Positions 25,698-34,175 of a stretch of 34,474 nt of DNA are shown here, in pieces. Location: positions 364 to 34,837 of the forward strand of contig JAPPKM010000046.1 in the NCBI GenBank assembly GCA_028874315.1, written 5' to 3'. Every line of letters begins with the position of its first letter. The stretch's first letter is position 1. Source of the stretch: Chloroflexota bacterium (GTDB lineage: Bacteria > Chloroflexota > UBA11872). The notes beneath the pieces are model-generated. The model worked only from the letters and a program-made list of their open reading frames with translations, did no database searches and was not told where the DNA came from. A program made the position numbers and the translations under genes.

Positions 25698-26720
25698 GTG
25701 ACCTCCGCCGATCAGCGGCCGCTGATTGCCGTCACTATGGGCGATCCGGCGGGTGTCGGACCCGAGATCACGGCGAAGGCCCTGGCGAATCCGAACATCC
25801 AGGCTGCCTGTCGCGCCGTTGTCGTCGGTGATTTTCGGACGATGGAACGGGCTGCCTGCGCAGTGGGCCTCGACGTCGCCGCCGTGGACCTGGACGCATT
25901 GGACCGGGGGATTGATGAGATCCAGGTCTACGACCCCTGGCGACGCGATCTGAACGAGGTGCCCGTGGGGATGGTCGACGCCAGGGCCGGCGCGGCCGCG
26001 GCGGAGGCGGTCATCGTGGCCACAAAGCTTGCGCTCGACGGCCGGGTGGCGGCGATTGTCACGGCGCCGCTCAACAAGGCGGCCATCAATGCCGCCGGAT
26101 ACAACTACGCGGGACATACCGAGCTACTGGCCGACCTGACCGACTCACCTGGCGCGCGCATGTTGCTGGTGGCGCCGGGGCTGCGGGTGATTCACAACAG
26201 CACGCACGTTTCCCTGCGCGATGCCATTGAGCGAGTGACGCGGGAAAACGTGCGTCACGTAATTGTTCTGCTGGATGAGACGCTGCGGATGATGGCCATC
26301 CCGGAGCCACGGATCGCCGTTTGCGGGCTCAATCCGCACGCGGGGGAAGGCGGTCTGTTCGGACACGAGGATGAAACGTTTATTCGGCCGGCCATCGAAG
26401 ACGCGCGCAACGACGGCCTGGACGTGACGGGGCCCGAGCCGGGCGACACTGTCTTCAACCGGGCGCGAAACGGGGCGTTCGACGGGGTGGTGGCGATGTA
26501 TCACGACCAGGGGCACGTGGCCGTGAAGGTGGCCGGGTTCTTTGACGGAATCAACGTGTCCGTGGGTCTGCCCATCATTCGTACCAGCGTGGATCACGGC
26601 ACGGCCTTCGACATTGCCGGGCAAGGCGTGGCGCGGGCGGATAGTATGGAGATGGCCATCGAGATCGCCGCCACGATGGCCGTCAACGACGGACGCCCGG
26701 CGGCCCCGGAGACTGCCTGA
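25698..26720 (+). CDS. PdxA/PdxA2-family 4-hydroxythreonine-4-phosphate-type dehydrogenase
   Basis: PLIAVTMGDPAGVGPEITAKAL, AIVTAPLNKAAINAAGYNYAGHTELLAD, GLNPHAGEGGLFG, YHDQGHVAVKV, RTSVDHGTAFDIAG. Confidence 0.95.
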   Translation: MTSADQRPLIAVTMGDPAGVGPEITAKALANPNIQAACRAVVVGDFRTMERAACAVGLDVAAVDLDALDRGIDEIQVYDPWRRDLNEVPVGMVDARAGAAAAEAVIVATKLALDGRVAAIVTAPLNKAAINAAGYNYAGHTELLADLTDSPGARMLLVAPGLRVIHNSTHVSLRDAIERVTRENVRHVIVLLDETLRMMAIPEPRIAVCGLNPHAGEGGLFGHEDETFIRPAIEDARNDGLDVTGPEPGDTVFNRARNGAFDGVVAMYHDQGHVAVKVAGFFDGINVSVGLPIIRTSVDHGTAFDIAGQGVARADSMEMAIEIAATMAVNDGRPAAPETA

Positions 26721-26724
26721 CCGA

Positions 26725-26946
26725 ATGAACGCGCCCTTGCAACTCGCCCAGTTGGTGCTTTCCATCATTGTGATTGCCGCGGTTCTGATCCAGTTGCGGA
26801 ACACGGGGATGGGCTCGGCGTTGGGCGGCAGCGACAGCTCGTTCTTTCACGCCCGGCGCGGCGTCGACCGGCTGACCTTCAACTTCACGATAGGCGCGTC
26901 AGCGCTGTTCTTCCTCGTCTCCATCCTGGCCGCCGTTCTCCAGTAG
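26725..26946 (+). CDS. secG: Preprotein translocase subunit SecG
   Basis: LQLAQLVLSIIVIAAVLIQLRNTGMGSALGGSDSSFFHARRGVDRLTFNFTIGASALFFLVSILAAV. Confidence 0.9.
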   Translation: MNAPLQLAQLVLSIIVIAAVLIQLRNTGMGSALGGSDSSFFHARRGVDRLTFNFTIGASALFFLVSILAAVLQ

Positions 26947-27774
26947 CTCGTCCCACACGAGGGACGCCTCGCAGATCAGGGCATACGAACAGCGGCGGCA
27001 GACCTGAGGGTCCTCGGCTCGATTCGGCGCTTGCCAGAAGGGATCAAATCGGGCCGTCTCAATACCAACTACAATTTCAGTTGCTCGGGCCGCAAACTGT
27101 TCCAGATCCTGGCGGCCATACGTCGCGTGCAGCTGCTGGACGAATGGCGGATCTTCGCGAACCAGCACATCAACGCGGACTTGAGGAATGAAGAACGGCG
27201 CCGGCAGGTTGCCGGGACGAATCCGTGTTCCGGCCCTGAAGACTCCGTACCCGATCGCGTAGCACTGTAGTTGGAGATCCCGATCGGGATAGGACTCGGG
27301 GTAAGCCCGCCACGAGGTCTTGTGGTCGATCACCACGCCGTTCCGGTCGATGAGGTCGACGGTGCCCACGAGCTGGACCTGGACACCTGGTATGTCGAAT
27401 CTGAATCGATGCTCAATCAGATGCGGAACGACGCGGGGAGCAACGTCGGTCAGGTAGAGCTCCAAAACCGATTGGCCTGACGCGTAAGCCTCCTCGAACT
27501 CGTCCGCCAAAGGTCCCGATGCAACCGCTGGTGGAAGCCGGGCGTCCCAAACGTCGTCGTAGATCTCGGCGGCCTCATCCAAATCCAGGTCATAGCCGCT
27601 GCGTCGTTTCACCAGAAAGTTGCGCTCCAGGGCGGCGTGGACCGCCTGGCCGACCAACGACGCCGGCGAGTCGGTAGTCGGCACCCGATCCAGGTACCGC
27701 ATCCGATACTGGAGTGGACAGGTGTCGTACGCGCGCAGTTGTGTGGGAGAGATCGACCGAAGTTGCCGTTGCAT
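26899..27774 (-). CDS. PD-(D/E)XK nuclease, AddB/Cas4-like Fe-S type
   Basis: SPTQLRAYDTCPLQYRMRYL, GQAVHAALE, VGTVDLIDRNGVVIDHKTSW, C-terminal CRRCSYALIC (C-x2-C-x5-C); 48-nt convergent overlap with secG. Confidence 0.9.
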   Translation of the reverse strand: MQRQLRSISPTQLRAYDTCPLQYRMRYLDRVPTTDSPASLVGQAVHAALERNFLVKRRSGYDLDLDEAAEIYDDVWDARLPPAVASGPLADEFEEAYASGQSVLELYLTDVAPRVVPHLIEHRFRFDIPGVQVQLVGTVDLIDRNGVVIDHKTSWRAYPESYPDRDLQLQCYAIGYGVFRAGTRIRPGNLPAPFFIPQVRVDVLVREDPPFVQQLHATYGRQDLEQFAARATEIVVGIETARFDPFWQAPNRAEDPQVCRRCSYALICEASLVWDELLENGGQDGDEEEQR

Positions 27775-27875
27775 GCCTTCCCGAATGAAACCCGATGCCA
27801 GCGCAAGCGTAGACGCAGGCGGCGCAGCCTGCCCGGCCATCCGCGGGCATCGCACAACGACCTGTGCGCAACGTG

Positions 27876-28922
27876 ATGGCTGAACGCAAAGTGTCAGACA
27901 CGCTTGATGCCTCCGTTGTGATCGTGACCTGGAACGGGCTACGCCACTTGCGACGTTGCCTGCCGGCGCTGGCGGGTCAGACCGGGGTTGAGTTCGAGAC
28001 CATTGTCGTGGACAACGGCAGCACCGACGGTACCGCGGAGTGGATTGCCGAGGCGTATCCCCGAACCGTTCTGAAACGACTGGAGTCCAATCACGGGTTC
28101 TCCGAGGCCAATAACATCGGCTTCGGCCTGGCTCGGGCGCAGCTCATCGCCACCCTCAACAACGACGCGGTTCCCGATTCCGATTGGCTGTACTCACTGG
28201 TTCGGGCCGCGAATGAGCATCCCGAGATTGGATCGTTCGCCAGTCGGATCGTGCTGGATCGAGATCCCAACATCATCGACTCCGCCGGCGTGGTGACGGA
28301 TGTGCTGGGCATCGCGTGGGACCGACACAACTCGGAATCGGTTGGTGTTGACGCCGCCGGGGAGATCTTTGGCGCCTGCGCGGGAGCCGCGCTGTATCGC
28401 AAGGCGTTGCTGGACGAAACCGGCGGATTCGATCCGTCGTTTTTTGCCTACCTGGAGGACGTGGACCTGGCCTGGCGTGCTCGCTGGCTGGGGTGGACCG
28501 CCCGCTATGTCCCGGATGCGCGAGTGGTGCACGCGCACTCAGCCACGGGCACCGAAGAGTCGGCGTTCAAGACGTTTCACCTAGGGCGCAATAAGGTCTG
28601 GACGATTGCCAAGAATCACCCTACGCGCGCCCTCCTGCTCTACGGACCGCTCCTAGTGGCCTATGACCTGGCGTCGTTGCCAATCACCATGGCCCGACAG
28701 CGGAACCTGGCGGCCTTGCGCGGGCGGCTGGCCGGCCTGCGCTCGCTCGGTCCGATGCTGAGGCAGCGGAAGCAGGTAGCGGCCCGCCGCCGAGTCGCCT
28801 GGGACGACCTGCGGCCCTTTGTCGCCGGTCCGTCGCGGCCGTGGGACGTGTGGCGCCGTCAGCGGCGGCTGCGGCAAGCCGTGGCGGCCGGTGGCTCGCC
28901 AACCACGCCAAACGCTCGCTGA
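27876..28922 (+). CDS. Family 2 glycosyltransferase
   Basis: SVVIVTWNGLRHLRRCLPALAGQTGVEFETIVVDNGSTDGT, NNDAVPDSDWL, GGFDPSFFAYLEDVDLAWRARWLGW. Confidence 0.93.
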   Translation: MAERKVSDTLDASVVIVTWNGLRHLRRCLPALAGQTGVEFETIVVDNGSTDGTAEWIAEAYPRTVLKRLESNHGFSEANNIGFGLARAQLIATLNNDAVPDSDWLYSLVRAANEHPEIGSFASRIVLDRDPNIIDSAGVVTDVLGIAWDRHNSESVGVDAAGEIFGACAGAALYRKALLDETGGFDPSFFAYLEDVDLAWRARWLGWTARYVPDARVVHAHSATGTEESAFKTFHLGRNKVWTIAKNHPTRALLLYGPLLVAYDLASLPITMARQRNLAALRGRLAGLRSLGPMLRQRKQVAARRRVAWDDLRPFVAGPSRPWDVWRRQRRLRQAVAAGGSPTTPNAR

Positions 28923-28936
28923 TAGACTCGCCTCAC

Positions 28937-29013
28937 CGGGGCGTGGCGCAGGCTGGTAGCGCACCTGACTGGGGGTCAGGAGGTCGCCGGTTCAAATCCG
29001 GCCGCCCCGACCA
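28937..29013 (+). tRNA. tRNA-Pro (anticodon GGG), CCA encoded
   Basis: Acceptor CGGGGCG/CGCCCCG, D arm GCGC..GCGC, anticodon stem-loop CCTGA-CTGGGGG-TCAGG, T arm GCCGG-TTCAAAT-CCGGC, discriminator A + CCA. Confidence 0.97.
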
Positions 29014-29074
29014 GCATTCAGATCCGTAGCGTGGCGCTCCGAGCGCGTGCCATCCGAGATAGCTCGATTTTCGC

Positions 29075-30265
29075 CTAGGCGGCTTTGCTCCAGCTTGCGA
29101 TGAAGTCGTCCAGATCGAAATCGTCGGGCGTGTGCTCTTGCGCGTAGCGAGTCGGTTTGCTCGCGAGGCTGGGCACGAAGTGCTCGGTCTCAATCTGGAG
29201 CCTGGCGTCCAAGGGCGCAAAGCGCTCTCCAAGGAGCTTCGTTTCAGCGGCGGTGAATCGCCGGGCCAGCGCCTCGAGGTTGCCGATGCTGAAGGTCTGC
29301 TCGCCGACGGCCGAGGCGCGCTCGCGGTCCGGTAGGTCGGCCAGTTCCGGGCGCTTCAGCAAGCCCATCCTGCGCGCCAGTTTCTCCAGAAGGATTACGC
29401 AGACCATCCGCCCGGTGTCGCCTGGATGCAGCAGGGCAAGAGCCTGCCGGAAGGCTTCCGGATCCTGGTCGAGCATCGCGCGATAAAACGCTTCGATCCG
29501 ATCGTCCTCGCGTTCAGCCAGTTCGAGAAACCGATGGAAGCCCGCTTGTCCCTCCGCCGATAGATGCTTGACGAAACTCGGCTCCCAAAGGAAGCGGGAG
29601 CCGTAGGGGTACAACTGGCCACCGAACGAGGTGTACCTGAGGTGGATGATGCGCCGCAGCCTGGTGCTGTAGTTGCTGGGCCAATGCAGGATGGTGTTGA
29701 TGTACATCACGCCGTCGCCGGCCTTGAGGCTGACCTGGGTACAGTTCGACAGGCGTGCGCGGGGATCCTTCAAGAGCTCCTGGTTCTCCCGCGCCGTGTT
29801 CAGGCGCCGATGACTGCCGGGAACAACCCACAGCACGTCATCGTCGTACAGCGGGATGTTCCACTGCACGGAGCCCGGACCGTTGGCCAGCATGTCCTCC
29901 TGTAAACCCGCCAGGGGAGCATTGTTGGTTGGCCCGTGACTCACATCGCGATGCCACAAGTCCGGCCCGTAGGCGGTCTCCGGGTTGCACAGGAGAATCA
30001 TCTGCTTCAGCCCCACGTCGCGCGTGCCAAGTGCTTGCCGGCTTACTCCGAGCGTGTTCTCGTGGAGACAGAACTCCACCGTGTTGGCCGTCGCTGCATC
30101 GATGACGGTCTGAAACGCAAGGCGCGGCTGCTTGGCCACGTAGGCGAAGGAGCCCGGGTCGTCGCGATCGCGCGCCCAGATGGCCTGCTGCCGGTCGACC
30201 AGCGTTTCGAAGCTGGCGCGCAACTCGTCCAGCCGATCGGGTGGAACGATGTTCTTCAGAATCAC
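29075..30265 (-). CDS. Phytanoyl-CoA dioxygenase (PhyH) family protein; N-terminus probably extends to 30304 with an ATA start
   Basis: PDLWHRDVSHG (HxD), VLWVVPGSHRRLNTAREN, LKAGDGVMYINTILHWPSNYS; in-frame upstream codons encode QIDLEQFLDDGY. Confidence 0.88.
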   Translation of the reverse strand: MILKNIVPPDRLDELRASFETLVDRQQAIWARDRDDPGSFAYVAKQPRLAFQTVIDAATANTVEFCLHENTLGVSRQALGTRDVGLKQMILLCNPETAYGPDLWHRDVSHGPTNNAPLAGLQEDMLANGPGSVQWNIPLYDDDVLWVVPGSHRRLNTARENQELLKDPRARLSNCTQVSLKAGDGVMYINTILHWPSNYSTRLRRIIHLRYTSFGGQLYPYGSRFLWEPSFVKHLSAEGQAGFHRFLELAEREDDRIEAFYRAMLDQDPEAFRQALALLHPGDTGRMVCVILLEKLARRMGLLKRPELADLPDRERASAVGEQTFSIGNLEALARRFTAAETKLLGERFAPLDARLQIETEHFVPSLASKPTRYAQEHTPDDFDLDDFIASWSKAA

Positions 30266-30441
30266 GTAGCCGTCGTCGAGGAATTGCTCGAGATCGATCT
30301 GTATGGGTGGTGCTCCAGCGGCGCGGCCGCGTCAGTCTAGACAGGACGTGCAATCTCAACTAGCCAGGGTGATGACCTACCGCTCGACTACTGGTGCGGC
30401 CACTACATTCGCCGATGGCCGACTGATCAGGCCCCACTCCG

Positions 30442-31608
30442 CTAAGGACTGTAGGTTCGGCCTTTCCAGCCGCCGCCGACCCCACGGTAGTGCCGGCGTG
30501 CCGAGTCCAAGGTCATGGTCACGTAGATGACGGCTGACAGCGGCAACGTGACCGCCCGCAGCAACGAGCCGCCGTACCAGCGTGTCATCGGCAGGTAGCT
30601 GCAGGTCATCAGCGCCCATCCAACGACTCCGGTCGCCAGGGCCGCCGCCGCTGATCCGGTGTCAATTCCAATCACGAGGCTCGCGCCACCCGTTACCACC
30701 GCAGCCGGCGGCGCGGCGAAGGCCAGCAGTAGCGCGACGACTGTGCCCAGGAGTCGTAAGGGCGAGAAGGCGAGTTGGGTGTAGGCCGTGCGCGCGACGA
30801 CGTGCCAGACGCCGGAAAGTCCGGCGTAACCACGCTCGCTGCGCACATCGTGGCCCAACCCCAGCCAGGTGCGTCCTCCCGCCTGCTTGATACGAGCGGC
30901 CAGGGCGCAGTCGTCGATGATCTGGCCACGGATCGAATCCAGGCCACCGATCCGTTCGAGCATCCGCCGGCGTACCAACACGCAGCCACCGGCGGCCGCC
31001 GCCGTTCCGCGATTGGGGTCGTTTGACCAACGGAAGGGGTTGAGCAGTCCAAAGAAGTACACGAAGGCCGGGACCAGCAGTCGCTCGAATGGCGTAACTG
31101 CCCGCAGGTGCGCCATCACCGACGCAAGGTCCAGGTCGCGATGCTCGGCCATGCCTACCAGCCGGCGGAGGAGGTCGGGTGGATGAGCGATGTCAGCGTC
31201 CGTGAGGAGGATGTAGTCGCATTCTTGAGCCAGATTGGAAGTGGCGCCGGTGTGCATGGCCCAGACTTTGCCCGCCCAGCCGTGCGGAAGCGGAGGCGCC
31301 GTGACTACGTTGACATCGCCAGCGTCTGCGCGTGCGCCGAGGCCACGTGCGACGTCCGCCGTGCCGTCGGTGCTGGAGTCATCCACTACGACTATCCGCA
31401 AGCAGCCCGGATAGTCCTGACGAAGCAGCGCCGGCAGCGTTGACGGGAGTAGCCGGGCCTCGTTGCGTGCCGGCACGATGACGGTCACCGATGGCCATCG
31501 CGTTTGCGACGCGCCGGGTGATGACGCCGGCAGTTGCACCTCGGTGCGCCAGAACCATCCGCGACCAACGAGCAACCAGACCCACGCGACGGCAGCGGCA
31601 ACCGCCAA
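30442..31608 (-). CDS. Family 2 glycosyltransferase, hopene-associated HpnB-like
   Basis: PSVTVIVPARNEARLLPSTLPALLRQDYPG, PLPHGWAGKVWAMHTG, LLTDADIAHPPDLLRRLV, GQIIDDCALAARIKQAGGRTWLGL, C-terminal TM helices. Confidence 0.85.
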   Translation of the reverse strand: MAVAAAVAWVWLLVGRGWFWRTEVQLPASSPGASQTRWPSVTVIVPARNEARLLPSTLPALLRQDYPGCLRIVVVDDSSTDGTADVARGLGARADAGDVNVVTAPPLPHGWAGKVWAMHTGATSNLAQECDYILLTDADIAHPPDLLRRLVGMAEHRDLDLASVMAHLRAVTPFERLLVPAFVYFFGLLNPFRWSNDPNRGTAAAAGGCVLVRRRMLERIGGLDSIRGQIIDDCALAARIKQAGGRTWLGLGHDVRSERGYAGLSGVWHVVARTAYTQLAFSPLRLLGTVVALLLAFAAPPAAVVTGGASLVIGIDTGSAAAALATGVVGWALMTCSYLPMTRWYGGSLLRAVTLPLSAVIYVTMTLDSARRHYRGVGGGWKGRTYSP

Positions 31609-31665
31609 TCCCGTGAGGACCTTCAGCCAGATATCGATGTGTGCTCGTCAGTCGACCCGGCGGGG

Positions 31666-34131
31666 TCAGTCCACGCGGGTGATCCAGAAGCGCAGGGCGC
31701 GGTCGTCCCCAACCGTGGCCAGCAGCGCGCCGTCGGGGCTGTACGCGACCGCTCGAATCCAGTCGATGTGGGCATCAATAGCGCGTCCCAGCTTCAGGCT
31801 GCCGGTGGGGTCGCGCAGGAGGGCGCGCTGATATACGCCGATGGCTAGTTCGTCGCCGACCGGCCGGTAGGCCAGCGACGTGATGAGCCCCGCCTCCGGC
31901 TCGATCTCTCGCAGCAGGCTGTTGGATCCACTCGCGAGAATCTTGATCGCCGCGCCGTCCGCCAGCGCCATCTCGGCGACCCGCGGGGCGAAGCGGATGG
32001 CCCGGATCCAGTCATCGAGCCCTGTCAGTCGCAACCGCTCAGCACCGGTTGCCGCATCCAGGAGCAAGACTTCGCGATACGTGCCGACTGCCGCAAGGCC
32101 CGATCCATCCGTTGCCAGCGCCGTGATGGGGCCGGACGCCATCACGGCCCAGTTCTCGGCACCGTTGCTCGGATCCAGCCTGCGGACGACGCCTCGGGCG
32201 TCGCCTGCCAGTAAGTGACCGTCCGCCGCAAAGGTCAAGGCTGTCACGCTATCCGGCACGGCTGGCGCTTCGCTCAGCAGCGCTCCGTGCGCGGCATCCC
32301 ACAGTCGCACCCGGCCGTCGTCTCCGCCGGAGGCCACGATCTGTCCGTCAGGCGAATAGGCCGCAACTCGCGCCGGTCGGTCATGTGCTGCGACGGATGC
32401 CCGGATCGCACCATCGGTTCCGACGATCACGAGCCAGCCGTTATCCAAGGCGGCCGCCACCGACGTACCGAGAGGACTGTAGTCCACGGCATTGCCCGAC
32501 GCGGGCAGGGCGGTTTCGGCGGCTAGTTCCGAGAGCGCCGTCAGCCACACGCCAACGTCTCCGTCCCAACTCCCCGAAAGCAGGATTTCGCCATCCGGGC
32601 TGAAGCTGAGCCCCTGAACGTCAGTCGTGTGGCCGGTGAGGCTGTATAGCCTGGTTGCCGTGGCAACGTCCCACACCCCCACCGTTCCGTCGCTTGAGGA
32701 CGTGGCCACTCGACGCCCGTTCGGGCTGAACGCCACCTGCCACACCGAGTCGCTATGTCCGGCAAGCGTGGCCAGCGCTGATCCGTTCGTTGCGTCCCAC
32801 AGCACAGCTGTGTTGTCGTCGGCGCCAGTAGCTAGGCGCGTGCCGTCGGGACTGATGGCGAGGGACAGCACAGCCCGTGAGTGCTGCTCGATGAACTCGA
32901 GCAGGCGTTCTCCTGTTGCCATGTCCCAGATATCCGCCCTGGCCCAACCGGAGGTAATCAGACCTCCGCCGTCTGGTGTAAAGGCGACGCCATTTGACCA
33001 GGCGTCAATGTCGTCGAACTTGGCGAGATGCTCACCGGTCGCCACATCCCACACATGGGCCGCGGCGTAGGTCGTCGCAGCCACAAGGGTTCCGTCTGGA
33101 CTAAAGGCCACGCTTGTGAACCAACGCTCGTCAGCCTGGAGCACATGGACTTGCTCGCCCGAGCGCGTATCCCAGAGCCGCACGGTGTCATCCTCGGAAG
33201 CGCTGGCGAGGAGCGAGCCATCAGGCGAATAGGCGACTTCGTAGATGCCGTCAAAGTGGCCCAGGAGTTCATGGATCGGCGTCAAGGTCGCCCGATCCCA
33301 GATCACGACGCGGCGGTCGTAGCCGCCGGTAGCGAACGTGGCGCCCGATGGGTCGAAGGCCACGCTGGTCACCAACGGACTGTGGGCTTCCACCAGCGGT
33401 CGAGGAATGCGGGGCGGCGCCAATGGCACCGTGCTTGGCGCCGGAATCATCCCAGCTTGCTTGAAGTGATCACCGGCCGGTGCCAGGCGAACCTGTCCGT
33501 CACTGAGGCGAAGGACGGCTCGCTGGGCCCTGAGGACGCCGCCGTCCGGTGCCGACGCATATCCAAGTGGCAATCCGAATCTGGTCAAGGCATTCGGAGA
33601 GGCTCTCCAGAAGTCCGTGACTTCCGAAGCAGCGGACAGCACTTCCAGGCGAGCCAGTGGGCCGGTGTCTGCGGGCAACAACGTGCTGGGTGGTATGCCT
33701 TTGAAGTCGAGCAGCCACGGATCGTGTCCTGCCGACGACAGCACGTCGTAGATGTTGGCTGGGCGAACTTCGCCATCGGGACCCACCTGAAGCACGGCCC
33801 GTTGAAAGGCCTGGTAGACGAACGGCGCTGCATGCCAGGGCTGCGAAATCGGATAGCCCAGAAGCTCGTGACCCCCAAGGCCCTGAAAGGACGTCCAGAT
33901 TGGAGCGCCGGGCGCGTCCACGACCGAATAACCAAGGCCTCCCCCGCCGCCAGTCTGCGTGTAGAAGAAGCCGTGCTGGAGCGGAAAGCTGGCTGGGCTC
34001 GCCGCAGCGCCGGTCGCTGAAAGGGCGACGAGCACAGCTACCCCGAAGCTCGCGACGGCAACTCGCCACTTGCGGACCGCGACCGAGACACGAGCCGCCG
34101 GCCGCACGCTCAAGAATCGACGGACGATCAC
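31666..34131 (-). CDS. Secreted WD40-repeat protein with about 14 repeats and an N-terminal GYP/LGFP-like region
   Basis: N-terminal signal peptide; LGYPISQPW...YQAFQRAVLQ segments; repeated VAFSPDGxxLAxxxxDxxVxxWD units. Confidence 0.92.
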   Translation of the reverse strand: MIVRRFLSVRPAARVSVAVRKWRVAVASFGVAVLVALSATGAAASPASFPLQHGFFYTQTGGGGGLGYSVVDAPGAPIWTSFQGLGGHELLGYPISQPWHAAPFVYQAFQRAVLQVGPDGEVRPANIYDVLSSAGHDPWLLDFKGIPPSTLLPADTGPLARLEVLSAASEVTDFWRASPNALTRFGLPLGYASAPDGGVLRAQRAVLRLSDGQVRLAPAGDHFKQAGMIPAPSTVPLAPPRIPRPLVEAHSPLVTSVAFDPSGATFATGGYDRRVVIWDRATLTPIHELLGHFDGIYEVAYSPDGSLLASASEDDTVRLWDTRSGEQVHVLQADERWFTSVAFSPDGTLVAATTYAAAHVWDVATGEHLAKFDDIDAWSNGVAFTPDGGGLITSGWARADIWDMATGERLLEFIEQHSRAVLSLAISPDGTRLATGADDNTAVLWDATNGSALATLAGHSDSVWQVAFSPNGRRVATSSSDGTVGVWDVATATRLYSLTGHTTDVQGLSFSPDGEILLSGSWDGDVGVWLTALSELAAETALPASGNAVDYSPLGTSVAAALDNGWLVIVGTDGAIRASVAAHDRPARVAAYSPDGQIVASGGDDGRVRLWDAAHGALLSEAPAVPDSVTALTFAADGHLLAGDARGVVRRLDPSNGAENWAVMASGPITALATDGSGLAAVGTYREVLLLDAATGAERLRLTGLDDWIRAIRFAPRVAEMALADGAAIKILASGSNSLLREIEPEAGLITSLAYRPVGDELAIGVYQRALLRDPTGSLKLGRAIDAHIDWIRAVAYSPDGALLATVGDDRALRFWITRVD

Positions 34132-34175
34132 AGGGACGCGGTCCGAGTTCGGCGGTTCACCGGCAGTACCCAGAC

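Noticed and set aside
28937-29013. tRNA-Pro as an integration (att) site of a genomic island
   Set aside because: No integrase, no obvious direct repeat of the tRNA 3' end, and flanking genes are not typical mobile cargo.
29034-29046. gcgctccgagcgc inverted repeat as terminator downstream of tRNA-Pro
   Set aside because: Short stem with tiny loop and only a weak downstream T stretch; insufficient evidence.
33028-34020. 330-aa + strand ORF antisense to the WD40 gene
   Set aside because: Opposite a clear WD40/signal-peptide gene; no domain-like features.
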